Shown: positions 16,870-26,656 of the stretch, one piece after another | Numbering within the stretch: position 1 is the stretch's first letter | How the letters are laid out: the number at the start of each line of letters is the position of its first letter | NCBI GenBank assembly: GCA_019119355.1 | Contig: DWXE01000040.1 | Location: 124,001 to 188,000, forward strand | Source of the DNA: Candidatus Eisenbergiella merdigallinarum | Lineage (GTDB): Bacteria > Bacillota > Clostridia > Lachnospirales > Lachnospiraceae | Reading direction: 5' to 3' | Length of the DNA: 64,000 bases | Position numbers and translations under genes: made by a program | The notes under the pieces: model-generated | What the model was told of the DNA's origin: nothing | What the model saw: only the letters and a program-made list of their open reading frames with translations | Database searches by the model: none

Positions 16870-19404
16870 ATGAAACAGCAGTTTCTGCATGAAAACTGGG
16901 AAATGCGCCAGGTGGGCAAAGACGCGTTCCTTGCGGCGAAGGTGCCGGGCAGCGTATACGGCGACCTGCTGGAAAACGGGGAGATGGAAAACCCCTTCTG
17001 GAAGGATAACGAGAACGACGCCTGCGCCCTGATGGAGGAGGATTACGAGTACATCAGCCGTTTCGACTGCCAGGAGGGCCTGCTGGACAGCGACCGGGTG
17101 GTGCTGCACTTCGACGGCATCGACACGGTGGCGGACGTATGGCTCAACGGAACCCATCTGGGAAGCCCCCTCAGCATGCACAGGATCTGGGAATACGACG
17201 TCAAAACCATTTTGCAGGAAAAGGGTAATGAACTGAAAGTTCTCCTGCATTCTCCCAACAAGTGGATTCGCGAGGCGTTCCAGAAGTGCAGGACCCTCGG
17301 AAACGACGACACGTTTGAAGGTTTCGTGCATCTGCGCAAGGCCCACTATATGTTCGGCTGGGACTGGGGCGCTCATCTGCCGGACGCGGGAATTTTCCGC
17401 CCGGTATCTTTGCTGGGCATCGAGCGCGGCAGAATCGATTCCGTTTATATCCGTCAGGAGCATGAACGCACCGGCGAGACCGAGCCCGGGACGAAGCGCC
17501 CTGTGGCAAAGGCGGTCACCCTGACGTTCGAAGTGATGGAGGAGACCGCGGGGATCACCGACGGCGTGCCCAAGATGATGGACGTTACCGGCGGCAGGGT
17601 GTTCGGCGGCTGCGGCCAGCACATGAGCTATACGGTGGAGATCACCGCGCCCGACGGCAGCAGGCAGACCTGGGAGGATTCCCCGGTTTCCATCCGCATC
17701 GAGAACCCGAAGCTGTGGTGGCCCAACGGATACGGCGACCAGAACCTGTACGGCGTGAAGGTGACCCTGTATTCCGACGGACATGAGATCGACAGCTGGG
17801 AGAGAAGGATCGGCCTGCGCACCATGACCATGCGCATCGAAAAGGACCAGTGGGGCGAGAGCTTTGCCCATGAAGTGAACGGGGTGACCGTCTTCGCCAT
17901 GGGCGCCGATTACATCCCGGAAGACAACCTGCTGGGCAGGGTGACGCCGGAAACCACCAGAAAGCTGCTGGAGAAGGCGAAATTTTCCAACTTCAACGCC
18001 ATCCGGGTCTGGGGCGGCGGCTACTACCCTTCGGACTGGTTCTACGACATCTGCGACGAGCTGGGCCTGATGGTATGGCAGGACTTCATGTTCGCCTGCG
18101 CGGTCTACGAGCTGACGCCTGAGTTCGAGGCGAATATCCGCCAGGAGTTCATCGAAAACGTGAAGCGGCTCCGCCATCACGCTTCCCTGGGGCTGTGGTG
18201 CGGCAACAACGAGATGGAACAGTTCGTGTTCGAACGCAACTCCTGGCTGACCAAGCCCAGCGAAGTGAGGGATTACTTCCTGATGTTCGAGCGCATCATT
18301 CCGGAAATCGTGCACAAATACGATCCGCAGACGTTCTACTGGCCCGCCAGCCCGTCTTCAGGCGGTTCTCTGGACGAGCCCAACGATCCCAACCGGGGCG
18401 ACGTGCATTACTGGGCGGTGTGGCACGGCAATAAGCCCTTCTCCGAATACCGGAAATTCTTTTTCCGCTATCTGTCGGAATTCGGCTTCCAGGCGTTCCC
18501 GTCCATTAAGACCATCGAAACCTTTACGGATGATGAAAACGATATGAATCCCTTCTCCTACATCATGGAGAAACATCAGAGGCAGTACAGCGCCAACGGC
18601 AAGATCATGGGATACATGCAGCAGATCTACAAGTACCCCAACAGCTTCCCGCTGTTCGTCTACGCGTCCCAGCTGCTGCAGGCGGACGCCATCCGTTACG
18701 GAGTGGAGCACTTCCGCCGCAACAGACCCCGCTGCATGGGCGCCGTATACTGGCAGCTCAACGACTGCTGGCCGGTGGTTTCCTGGGCTTCCGTGGATTA
18801 CTGCGGACGGCTGAAAGCGCTGCACTATTACGCGAAGCGGTTCTTCGCCCCGCTGATGGTTTCCTGTGAAGAGCAGGGGATGATGAACGTGGAAGCCAAC
18901 ATGAACCGCGAACATTTTGTGTTCGAAAAGTCCATCCGCTTAAACGTGGCCAACGAGAGCATGATGGATGCGGACGTGACCGTCCGCTGGGCGATCCGCA
19001 ACCCGAAGGCGGAAGTCCTGACCTCCGGAGAGGAGACTCTGACCGTTCCCGCCCTGACCAGCGTATGGCTGGAAAAGAAGGAATTCCCGGATGCGGATAT
19101 CTTCTCCCACTATGCGAGCTATGAGCTGATCAAAGACGGCGAAGTGATTTCCGACGGCACGGTGAACTTCTCCTATCCGAAGTACTTCCGGTACGAGGAT
19201 CCCTGCCTGACCTGCAGGGTAGAAGGGGACGAGATCGTGGTTTCCGCGAAGGCTTACGCCAAGAGCGTGGAGGTGCAGAACGAAAACGAGGATCTGGTGC
19301 TGTCCGACAACTACTTCGATCTCAACGCGGACGAAAAGCGCGTGAAGGTGATTTCCGGAAGCACGGAGAACCTGAGATTGAGGAGCGTATACGACATTAA
19401 ATAA
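16870..19404 (+). CDS. GH2 beta-mannosidase-like enzyme
   Basis: An 844-aa family 2 hydrolase. The N-terminal jelly-roll (HENWEMRQVG, then VADVWLNGTHLG), the immunoglobulin-like domain and the barrel follow in the usual order. The acid/base is E448 in WCGNNEM and the nucleophile is E537 in LSEFGFQAFPS. The WGGGYY and GNNE blocks are characteristic of beta-mannosidases rather than beta-galactosidases, though exo-beta-glucosaminidases share this layout. It would cleave the Man-beta-1,4-GlcNAc bond of N-glycan cores or mannooligosaccharides. It has no signal peptide and is the last gene of the operon before a terminator. Confidence 0.88.
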   Translation: MKQQFLHENWEMRQVGKDAFLAAKVPGSVYGDLLENGEMENPFWKDNENDACALMEEDYEYISRFDCQEGLLDSDRVVLHFDGIDTVADVWLNGTHLGSPLSMHRIWEYDVKTILQEKGNELKVLLHSPNKWIREAFQKCRTLGNDDTFEGFVHLRKAHYMFGWDWGAHLPDAGIFRPVSLLGIERGRIDSVYIRQEHERTGETEPGTKRPVAKAVTLTFEVMEETAGITDGVPKMMDVTGGRVFGGCGQHMSYTVEITAPDGSRQTWEDSPVSIRIENPKLWWPNGYGDQNLYGVKVTLYSDGHEIDSWERRIGLRTMTMRIEKDQWGESFAHEVNGVTVFAMGADYIPEDNLLGRVTPETTRKLLEKAKFSNFNAIRVWGGGYYPSDWFYDICDELGLMVWQDFMFACAVYELTPEFEANIRQEFIENVKRLRHHASLGLWCGNNEMEQFVFERNSWLTKPSEVRDYFLMFERIIPEIVHKYDPQTFYWPASPSSGGSLDEPNDPNRGDVHYWAVWHGNKPFSEYRKFFFRYLSEFGFQAFPSIKTIETFTDDENDMNPFSYIMEKHQRQYSANGKIMGYMQQIYKYPNSFPLFVYASQLLQADAIRYGVEHFRRNRPRCMGAVYWQLNDCWPVVSWASVDYCGRLKALHYYAKRFFAPLMVSCEEQGMMNVEANMNREHFVFEKSIRLNVANESMMDADVTVRWAIRNPKAEVLTSGEETLTVPALTSVWLEKKEFPDADIFSHYASYELIKDGEVISDGTVNFSYPKYFRYEDPCLTCRVEGDEIVVSAKAYAKSVEVQNENEDLVLSDNYFDLNADEKRVKVISGSTENLRLRSVYDIK

Positions 19405-19417
19405 TCAAAAACCGGAG

Positions 19418-19450
19418 TGCGCAGGCTGCTGTCAGCCTGCGCATTTTTTG
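19418..19450 (+). terminator. Rho-independent terminator
   Basis: A perfect 11-bp stem (19418-19428 and 19433-19443) is followed directly by a run of six T. It ends the sulfatase-GH3-GH20-GH2 operon. Confidence 0.92.
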
Positions 19451-19587
19451 TTTCCCGATCATGGAAACCTTACAAATGAGTAAGATGGAATTCATGTATA
19501 AGTAAGTCCAACATGATAGGATGAGAGCGTACGGAGGGATGAAGAAAGTAACGAACGGTGTTCTTAAACAGCAGAGGAGGTCCCGGA

Positions 19588-21927
19588 ATGAAACATTATC
19601 TCGATTTGGTTTCCGTTTCCAACAGGGTTCATCGCAGGCATGGCCGGATGGCCCGCATCTGTATCATGCTGGCCGTTTTTTTGGTTGCCGTCATGTTTGG
19701 GCTGGCGGATATGTACCTGCGAAGCATGGCGGATGAAATCCGGCACCAAAAGGGAGACTGGCACTGTAAGTTCTCTTCCATCGATGCGGAAACCGCCGGG
19801 AACATCGGGGCGCGGCCGGGAATCGAGGTATCCGGCTGGCAGGGCGTTATCCCTGCGGAAAACGGATATTCTCTGGCCGGACGGCCGCTCTCTCTCGCCG
19901 GTATGGACGCAACCATGTTTTCCCAGGTATATTCGGGTTCTTTCCTTTCCGGGAATTTTCCGGAAACCGCCGGGGAAGCGGCACTTTCATCCGCATTGTC
20001 CCGGGCGACGGGGATTTCCGCCGGCGATACGGTCTTCCTGAACGGTCCGGATGGCAGCGAGATACGACTGACGATAACGGGAATTTTTGAGAACGAAACG
20101 GCCGGTCTGATCGCGGGGAGCACAGACGTTCTCTTTCTGACGCCCGAAGGTCTGGCAGCCGTTCCGGCAGGAGATTTAAACGGAAACTGGCAGTTTGTGG
20201 TGCGGTTTTCCCTGCCGGGCGATATTTCTTCCGACATTGCGGACATCGGACGACAAAACGGAATTTCCGAAGCGCAGACTGCCTGCAATCCGGAGCTGCT
20301 CAGCATTTTGGGGCAGACGGGAAATTCTATGGTATCGACTGTCTATACAGTCGCATTTATACTTGCTATCGTCGTGCTGGGCACCTGCATTATGATGATT
20401 TCCAGCAGCCTGACGAACGATGTCAGTCAGCGCACGGAGTTTTTCGGTTTGATGCGCTGCCTTGGGGCTACCAGAAGACAGGTCCTCAGAATGGTGCGGC
20501 GCGAGGCATTGCAGCAGTGTATCATCGCAATGCCCGCCGGTATTGGATTGAGCGTTGCGGTGATCTGGGGGCTGTGTGCCGTCATGCGTCGGCTCAGCGC
20601 CGCGTGGTTTGGCCATATGCCTCTTTTTGGCATCAGTTGGCTGAGCATCGGGGTCAGCGTCGCGCTGGGGCTTACCACCGTGTTATTGGCAGCGGGATCT
20701 CCCGCAAAACTGGCCGCGAAGGTTTCTCCCATGGAGGCTGTCACCGGCAACGCGCAGCAGAAATCCGCGTTCCGCCATGCGGCGAATACGCGTCGGCGGC
20801 ACGTGGAGACGGCGTTGGGGATCCACCACGCAGGAGCAAACCGGCGCAGCTATTTTTTGATGACCGGAGCGTTCGCTGTCTGCATCACCCTGTTTCTGGG
20901 ATTTTGTACGTTGATCCCCTTTCTGGAAAATGCCTTTATGCCGAAAGAATGGACGCCGGAGCTCTCCGTCGTCAGCGGGACGAACGCCTGCTCCATTTCG
21001 GCCGACCGGCGGGATGCCATAGCAAAACTTCCCGCTGTCAGACGGGTATTCGGCAGGATGTTCGCTTATGATGTCTCCGCTGAAATAAACGGTACAACCC
21101 GCAGCGGCAACCTGATTTCGTATGAAGAAAATCAGTTCCGCTGGGCGAGACAGCAGCTGACCGCCGGTTCCGTAAGTACCGTGATGAACACGCCGGGGCA
21201 GGTTCTGTTCGTAGCGAACGCGGGGACGGAAGTACAGTTGGGCGATATCGTGGTATTGACGGTGAACGGAGAAAGACAGCCTGTTTCCGTAGGCGGCATC
21301 TTGTCGGACAGTCCGCTGGCCCGTGAGGAAGGGGAGGAAACCCTGATTTGCTCCGAGGAAACCTTTACACAGCTGACGGGCAAAAATGGATATACCATTT
21401 TGGATATACAGTTCCATTTCGGAGCGGGGGAGGAAGACGCGGCCGCCGTGGAGGCGCTGTTCGACGGAGGCGTTTCGTTTTCCGATAACCTGATTCGGGT
21501 GCAGCAGCAGCGGGGGCTCTATTACGCCTTCGCGACCCTGATTTACGGATTTTTATCAATCATCGCGGGGATTACGGTATTTCATATTATGAACACGATC
21601 AATATGGGAGTTTCCGCGCGCACGCGTCAATATGGAGCGATGCGGGCCATCGGCATGAGCGGCCGGCAGCTTGCGCGCATGATTTTTGCGGAGGCGGCCT
21701 CCTATGCTGTGAGCGGCGCGGCGCTGGGATGTGCGGTTGGCCTGCCGCTCCACTGGCTCCTGTATTCCAGCTTAATCACGCGCATATTTGGAATTGCCTG
21801 GAAAATTCCATGGCCGGATTTAATCCTGATTCTGGCCGTCATTCTGGCATCCGCAGCGCTGTCCGTGCGCGGCCCCGCCAGAAGGCTGAGCACCATGTCG
21901 ATTGTGGAAAATATCGGTCCCCAATAG
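19588..21927 (+). CDS. FtsX-like ABC permease without linked ATPase
   Basis: A 779-aa polytopic protein of the MacB/FtsX permease superfamily. A span near residues 20-42 is followed by a large extracellular region, then a three-span FtsX core (about 255-395). A second extracellular region ends in another three-span core (about 650-770) with RQYGAMRAIGMSGRQLARM, the classic FtsX coupling segment. The start at 19588 follows AGGAGG. The frame is open 10 codons earlier but lacks a site there. Such permeases need an ATP-binding subunit, normally the preceding gene, but none is here. The upstream gap holds only a terminator and a CTTAC-6-GTAAG inverted repeat (about 19474-19489). It may use a distant ATPase or be a leftover. 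Confidence 0.88.
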   Translation: MKHYLDLVSVSNRVHRRHGRMARICIMLAVFLVAVMFGLADMYLRSMADEIRHQKGDWHCKFSSIDAETAGNIGARPGIEVSGWQGVIPAENGYSLAGRPLSLAGMDATMFSQVYSGSFLSGNFPETAGEAALSSALSRATGISAGDTVFLNGPDGSEIRLTITGIFENETAGLIAGSTDVLFLTPEGLAAVPAGDLNGNWQFVVRFSLPGDISSDIADIGRQNGISEAQTACNPELLSILGQTGNSMVSTVYTVAFILAIVVLGTCIMMISSSLTNDVSQRTEFFGLMRCLGATRRQVLRMVRREALQQCIIAMPAGIGLSVAVIWGLCAVMRRLSAAWFGHMPLFGISWLSIGVSVALGLTTVLLAAGSPAKLAAKVSPMEAVTGNAQQKSAFRHAANTRRRHVETALGIHHAGANRRSYFLMTGAFAVCITLFLGFCTLIPFLENAFMPKEWTPELSVVSGTNACSISADRRDAIAKLPAVRRVFGRMFAYDVSAEINGTTRSGNLISYEENQFRWARQQLTAGSVSTVMNTPGQVLFVANAGTEVQLGDIVVLTVNGERQPVSVGGILSDSPLAREEGEETLICSEETFTQLTGKNGYTILDIQFHFGAGEEDAAAVEALFDGGVSFSDNLIRVQQQRGLYYAFATLIYGFLSIIAGITVFHIMNTINMGVSARTRQYGAMRAIGMSGRQLARMIFAEAASYAVSGAALGCAVGLPLHWLLYSSLITRIFGIAWKIPWPDLILILAVILASAALSVRGPARRLSTMSIVENIGPQ

Positions 21928-21959
21928 AGCGGGGCCGAAAAAATCGCTGGGGCGCGCAA

Positions 21960-24605
21960 TCAGCGCCCGGCAGGAGATCCCTGCACGATCAGGCGGTCCG
22001 CCAGCATGAACACGCCGGGAGTGCCTTTATAGCAGCACCACTGGGGCATGAGCGGATAGCGGTGCGCCACGAAGCGCAGGCAGCGGGCTTTCTTCCGCGG
22101 ATGGAAACCGAAGTCTGCGCGGCAGATTTCCCGTTGGGCGGGCCGGCAGGGCAGGAGCAGGGTATCCGACAGCGCCAGGGAGTTTTCATCGTCCCCCAGA
22201 TACAGATCCAGATAGTCGGGGTAAACGATCCCGCTCCTGTGATGGCTCAGAAAGCCCACCTCCACGGTTTCCAGAAACCGTTCTTCGGGCAGCGTGCAGA
22301 CGAAGTCCAGGTCCTGAAGGGTGGCCAGCCAGCGTCCGTCCTGATAATCCAGGCTGCCCCGCTCCGGCAGCAGCAGGCCCCGGATGCCGTCCCGGCAGAA
22401 CGTGGGGCGGCCGTCGAAGACCGTATCGCTCTTTAAGGAAAGATCGTCAAAGCCGAACCGGTAGCAGGCGCTGGCCGTTTCGCTCACCCTGCCGTCCGGC
22501 AGAAAGGCCCTGGCGGAAACGACGGTATCCCCCGCCAGCTTCAGAGGAGAGCGGTAAAGGGGAGAACCGGAGTCCGGCTCCGTTTTGTCCAGCGTATACC
22601 GCACTTCGGCTCCGGGGTCGGGGGAGGACAGAACGACGGAGGCCGTTGGGGCGGTTGAGCCCGCGGAGGCCGCCGGGGACGCGCACAGGGGGAAGACGGT
22701 GTCCGCAGGCGAAAACCTGGGTTCCGTCGCCGGAGCCTGGGCCGGGTCCGGGGGGAATCGCATCCAGCGGGGCACGAAGCCGTCCGCCTTCCTGGGATCC
22801 CTGCGATACGCTTCGGTCAGGACGAAATCCGCCGGATCGGGACCGGCGGAATCGAAACCGGCGGAAGCCTTCGCCGCCTTTGCAGCGCGGGCGGACAGGC
22901 GCAGGGAGATCATTCCTTCCCCGGAAGCGATTTCCAGCTGTCCGGGGGCGGGGAGAAAGGCCCGGCCCCTGGCGACGGAGAATCCGTAGGGGTGGCCTTC
23001 CCAGCGCAGACGGACGGTTTGGCCGTCAACTCCCTCCAGAACGGGGAGGGAATCGAAGCGCAGGGAGAATCCGGAGGGATCCGGCCGATCCGGCTGCGTG
23101 CCGGAGCCGCCGTCCGGGATGGGAAACCGTTCGATGGTCAGACCTTCCCGGAACATCCGGAAGAGGTAGCGGCGGTTTCCCGCGGTCAAAAGAGCGCAGG
23201 AAGTCCATTCGTCCGGGGAAAAGAAGCTGATTCCTCCGGACGGCTCGGAGCCGTTTTCCAGCAGGCGGACGAAGGGGCGCTGAGGGCGGGCGGAGCCGGC
23301 GGCTTTCCGATCCATCCACTTTTGGGCGAACAAAAGGGGCAGGGCATCGGAGACGCTGCAGGCCGACGGGAGAGGGCGGCCTTCGGAAGCGGCTCTGCGC
23401 CCCTGCCGCAAAAGCCCCTCCTTCAGATAACGGGACGGATAGTCCTGGTCGTACAAAAACCAGTCCCGGATGCGCAGCCGGCCGTTTTCGCCCAGAAATC
23501 CGATCCGGTAGTTCTCACAGGCGTACCAGAGGGCGCCGGGGAACCCGGAGGATCCGTTTGCCGGAGGGGTTTCTCCAGGGGAGGTTTTGCGGGGAGAGGC
23601 TTCCTGCAGGACGGGCCGCCCTTCCCAGTCGCGGGAGGACGACCAGGACATGGGCGGGGTGAGAGCGTACTTGCCGGAAAACCACCGGGCGGACTCCGCC
23701 ATGGTTTCCACGCGGATCGATCCCTTTTGGGACAGTTCCTTTAAGAGTTTCAGCTGGGGCTCGAAGCCGGGACGGATATTTTCCCAGAGGAAATTGTTCT
23801 CCTGCCCCACCTGGGCGTAGCCCACGCCGCAGCGGTCCTCCCGCGTCAGGCAGTTAAAATACCAGGAAATCCGGTTCGGATCCCGGCCGTTGGTGCAGCA
23901 GGGCTCCAGGGTGTAGACCCCGGACAGCCCTTCCCGCACGTCCTGCTCGAAGGAAAAGACGGGATCCGGGGACAGGAGGCGGAACATGGCCACGGGGATC
24001 TGTTCCGAAGCGGTCTGGGCGGGGAGATACTCGTTTTTGCAGGAGGGAAAATAAATCCCGTTGGGATAGCCGCCCCAGAGGGTGAAGCCGTCGGTGCCCA
24101 TCTGGTCCCGGCAGATGGCTGCCCCCAGAACGCCGTAGCGGCTCTGCGCGTAGGCGACGGTGACGGGATCCAGGACCCAGGAGCCGATGGTTTTGGGATA
24201 ACGGCCGAAGACGCGGAGGAACTCTTCCATATAGGCGTCCACCAGCCGCTTCCGGTCTTCGGGTTCGTAGCCAACGCTGTAGGCGCTGTCCACCCGCTCG
24301 TCAAAGATTTCGGAATCCTTTCCGGGAAAGGGGACGCCGGCGCGCCTGCACATCGGTTCGGTGATTTCCCACCAGGCGGCGATTTCGTCGTTTTCGTCGG
24401 TATTTTCCTTCAGAAGGGCCTGATAGCGGGGCTCGGTCAGCGCGTCGTATTTGAGCGCGTAAGTGGAGGGCAGGCCGTACTGTTTCAACAGCCGGATCTG
24501 CCGCGCGATGGTGTCGAAATCCGCCTCCAGGAATTCGCTGGGCTCCTGGTGGGACATGCGGATGAAATTGTAGATGTTGACGAGGGTTATTTTTTTCTCG
24601 GACAT
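21960..24605 (-). CDS. Large protein with barrel-like N-terminus and chitobiase-C-like domain
   Basis: An 881-aa protein that I cannot assign to a known family. The first ~270 residues look like an alpha/beta barrel of a carbohydrate-active enzyme (LLKQYGLPSTYALKYDAL, SWVLDPVTVAYAQSRYGVLG, DQMGTDGFTLWGGYPNGIY), with a vague resemblance to deacetylase or mannosidase barrels. About residues 670-740 match the beta-hexosaminidase C-terminal pattern (EVRYTLDKTEPDSGSPLY). The last ~130 residues look like a discoidin-type beta sandwich. The start at 24605 has AGGAG; the frame runs open to 24692. There is no signal peptide. It stands alone, convergent with the FtsX gene and divergent from an ABC exporter. 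A glycan-degrading role is inferred from the domains only. Confidence 0.7.
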   Translation of the reverse strand: MSEKKITLVNIYNFIRMSHQEPSEFLEADFDTIARQIRLLKQYGLPSTYALKYDALTEPRYQALLKENTDENDEIAAWWEITEPMCRRAGVPFPGKDSEIFDERVDSAYSVGYEPEDRKRLVDAYMEEFLRVFGRYPKTIGSWVLDPVTVAYAQSRYGVLGAAICRDQMGTDGFTLWGGYPNGIYFPSCKNEYLPAQTASEQIPVAMFRLLSPDPVFSFEQDVREGLSGVYTLEPCCTNGRDPNRISWYFNCLTREDRCGVGYAQVGQENNFLWENIRPGFEPQLKLLKELSQKGSIRVETMAESARWFSGKYALTPPMSWSSSRDWEGRPVLQEASPRKTSPGETPPANGSSGFPGALWYACENYRIGFLGENGRLRIRDWFLYDQDYPSRYLKEGLLRQGRRAASEGRPLPSACSVSDALPLLFAQKWMDRKAAGSARPQRPFVRLLENGSEPSGGISFFSPDEWTSCALLTAGNRRYLFRMFREGLTIERFPIPDGGSGTQPDRPDPSGFSLRFDSLPVLEGVDGQTVRLRWEGHPYGFSVARGRAFLPAPGQLEIASGEGMISLRLSARAAKAAKASAGFDSAGPDPADFVLTEAYRRDPRKADGFVPRWMRFPPDPAQAPATEPRFSPADTVFPLCASPAASAGSTAPTASVVLSSPDPGAEVRYTLDKTEPDSGSPLYRSPLKLAGDTVVSARAFLPDGRVSETASACYRFGFDDLSLKSDTVFDGRPTFCRDGIRGLLLPERGSLDYQDGRWLATLQDLDFVCTLPEERFLETVEVGFLSHHRSGIVYPDYLDLYLGDDENSLALSDTLLLPCRPAQREICRADFGFHPRKKARCLRFVAHRYPLMPQWCCYKGTPGVFMLADRLIVQGSPAGR

Positions 24606-24663
24606 GGGAAAGCTCCTGTTCTCCCGGGCTGCCGGCTCCGGGGCGCACTTTTTTCGTAGCTTC

Positions 24664-24692
24664 AGCGTAACAAAACGCCCGACCATTGTCAA
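24664..24692 (-). promoter_or_regulatory. Probable promoter of 21960 gene
   Basis: On the minus strand TTGACA (24687-24692) lies 17 bp from a weak TACGCT -10 (24664-24669), upstream of the start at 24605. Confidence 0.5.
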
Positions 24693-24700
24693 ATCGGAGA

Positions 24701-24729
24701 TTGTGTTTTGCCGAAAGCGGTTATATAAT
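24701..24729 (+). promoter_or_regulatory. Promoter of ABC exporter
   Basis: TTGTGT (24701-24706) and a consensus TATAAT (24724-24729) with 17-bp spacing lie 50 bp before the exporter start. Confidence 0.65.
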
Positions 24730-24779
24730 CTTGAAAGGATTGGAAAAATTCATACCCTTTGAGAAAGATGGAGGCTACC

Positions 24780-26624
24780 ATGGAAGAGAGACCGAAGGAA
24801 AAAACGAAGAAGAGCCGGACCCGATGGGCGGACAAAAGGCGGGTGCCGGAAGAAGGGCTGGAACGGTTCGAGGATTATCTGCAGACCTATTCCAGAAACG
24901 GAAACCATCCGATTAAAATTCTGTTCAGCTTTTATAAGGGAACGCAGTCGAAGCTGCTGAAAGCCTGCGCCTATCTGGTGCTCCAGCGTTCCCCGGTGTG
25001 GGTGATCCCCATCGTCACCTCCAACATCATCAACGCGGCCACAAACCGCGGAGCAGACGCGGTGGAGATCATCCTCTTCAACCTCCTGATCGCGCTGGTG
25101 TTCATCATCCAGAACGCGGGGACCAACTATCTGGCTACCCGGGAATACGCGGGCGTCAACCGGGGGATCGAAGGCTCCCTGCGCAACGCCATGGTGCGGA
25201 AGCTGCAGCAGCTGTCCATCATGTTCCATAAGGAGGTGCAGTCCGGGAGGCTGCAGTCCAAGATCATGAGGGATGTGGAAAACGTGACGGAGCTGCTCAA
25301 CCAGGTGTTCCGGACGCTGTTTTTCTTCGTGCTGGACATCTCCGTGGTGGTGGCCATCACTCTGAAAAAGAGCCCTGTGGTCTTCCTCTTTTTCCTGGTG
25401 GTAGTCCCCTTCGCCGTCCTGACCATGCGCGCGTTCCGTCGCCCCATTACGGAAAAGAACCGGGAGTTTCGGGACGAGGTGGAGCACACCCAGGGCGCCG
25501 TGGCGGAGATGCTGGAAATGATTCCGGTGGCCCGGGCCCACGGCCTGCAGGAAGTGGAAATCAGCAAGATGAACGCCTACTTAAACCGGATCGTCAACCG
25601 GGGCTACAGCCTGGATCTGCTCAACGCCCTGTTCGGAGCGGTCAACTGGGTAGTCTTTCAGGCGTTTCAGATCATCTGTTTGGCGTTTACTGCCTGGCTG
25701 GCGTGCAGGGGTGAGATCAGCGTGGGCGAAGTGGTGCTCTATCAGACTTACTTCGGCTCCCTGGTGAGCCAGATTTCCACCCTGATCAACATCTATCCGC
25801 AGATCAGCAAAGGGCTGGAGTCCGTGAAATCCATCGGGGATATCATGGGGGAGACGAAGGTGGAGCAGAACAACTCCATCGTGCCCTTAGGAGAGCTGAA
25901 GGGCGGCGTGGAGTTCGTCAACGTGGATTTCAAATATCAGGACAGCGATAAGTGGGTGCTCAAGGACTTCTCCCTGAAGGTGGAGCCCGGGGAGAGCATC
26001 GCCTTCGTGGGGGATTCCGGAGCGGGCAAATCTACGGTGCTCAATCTTCTTATCGGCTTCATCCCGCCGGTGAACGGAAAAATCCTCATCGACCGGATCA
26101 ACATGGTCAATCTGGACCTGAACGAATACCGCCATCAGATCGCGGTGGTGCCCCAGAACACGATCCTGTTTTCCGGCACCATCATCGACAACATCGCTTA
26201 CGGGCTGGAGCGCGTTTCGGAAGAAGAGGTTTGGGAGGTCATCCGCAAGGTGGGGCTGGAGGATCTGGTGGAAAAACTGCCGGAAGGCCTGCATACCCAG
26301 CTGGGCGAGCACGGGGACAAGCTCTCCGGCGGGCAGAGGCAGCGGATCTCCATCGCCAGGGCGCTGATCCGCAAGCCGAAGATCATCATCTTCGACGAGG
26401 CCACCAGCGCGCTGGATTCCGTTTCCGAGAAAAAGGTGCAGGAAGCCACCAACGAAATGATGAAAAACTGCACCACGTTCCTGGTGGCCCACCGGCTGTC
26501 CACCATCCAGAGCGCGGACCGCATCGCGGTGATGAAGGAAGGCCATATCGTGGAAATCGGATCCTACGAGGAGCTGATGGAGAAGAAGGGCTATTTTTAC
26601 GAGCTCAAGTCCCTGCAGTCCTGA
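24780..26624 (+). CDS. ABC exporter half-transporter (TMD-NBD)
   Basis: A 614-aa MsbA/BmrA-like protein. Six membrane spans occupy about residues 55-330, with the ATPase behind them. The ATPase has Walker A GDSGAGKST, signature LSGGQRQRISIARAL, Walker B KIIIFDEATSALD and the switch histidine in VAHRLST. It would act as a homodimer because no second half-transporter is linked. The start at 24780 follows GGAGG. The substrate cannot be inferred; lipid, peptide and drug exporters share this form. A hairpin element follows the gene. Confidence 0.92.
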   Translation: MEERPKEKTKKSRTRWADKRRVPEEGLERFEDYLQTYSRNGNHPIKILFSFYKGTQSKLLKACAYLVLQRSPVWVIPIVTSNIINAATNRGADAVEIILFNLLIALVFIIQNAGTNYLATREYAGVNRGIEGSLRNAMVRKLQQLSIMFHKEVQSGRLQSKIMRDVENVTELLNQVFRTLFFFVLDISVVVAITLKKSPVVFLFFLVVVPFAVLTMRAFRRPITEKNREFRDEVEHTQGAVAEMLEMIPVARAHGLQEVEISKMNAYLNRIVNRGYSLDLLNALFGAVNWVVFQAFQIICLAFTAWLACRGEISVGEVVLYQTYFGSLVSQISTLINIYPQISKGLESVKSIGDIMGETKVEQNNSIVPLGELKGGVEFVNVDFKYQDSDKWVLKDFSLKVEPGESIAFVGDSGAGKSTVLNLLIGFIPPVNGKILIDRINMVNLDLNEYRHQIAVVPQNTILFSGTIIDNIAYGLERVSEEEVWEVIRKVGLEDLVEKLPEGLHTQLGEHGDKLSGGQRQRISIARALIRKPKIIIFDEATSALDSVSEKKVQEATNEMMKNCTTFLVAHRLSTIQSADRIAVMKEGHIVEIGSYEELMEKKGYFYELKSLQS

Positions 26625-26656
26625 GACGGCTGCGGGTAGAAATCCGGGGAGGTAAG

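Noticed and set aside
16087-18315. 742-codon minus-strand frame opposite GH20 and GH2
   Set aside because: Both sense genes carry catalytic motifs and overlap coupling. The antisense frame has no recognisable motif or ribosome binding site.
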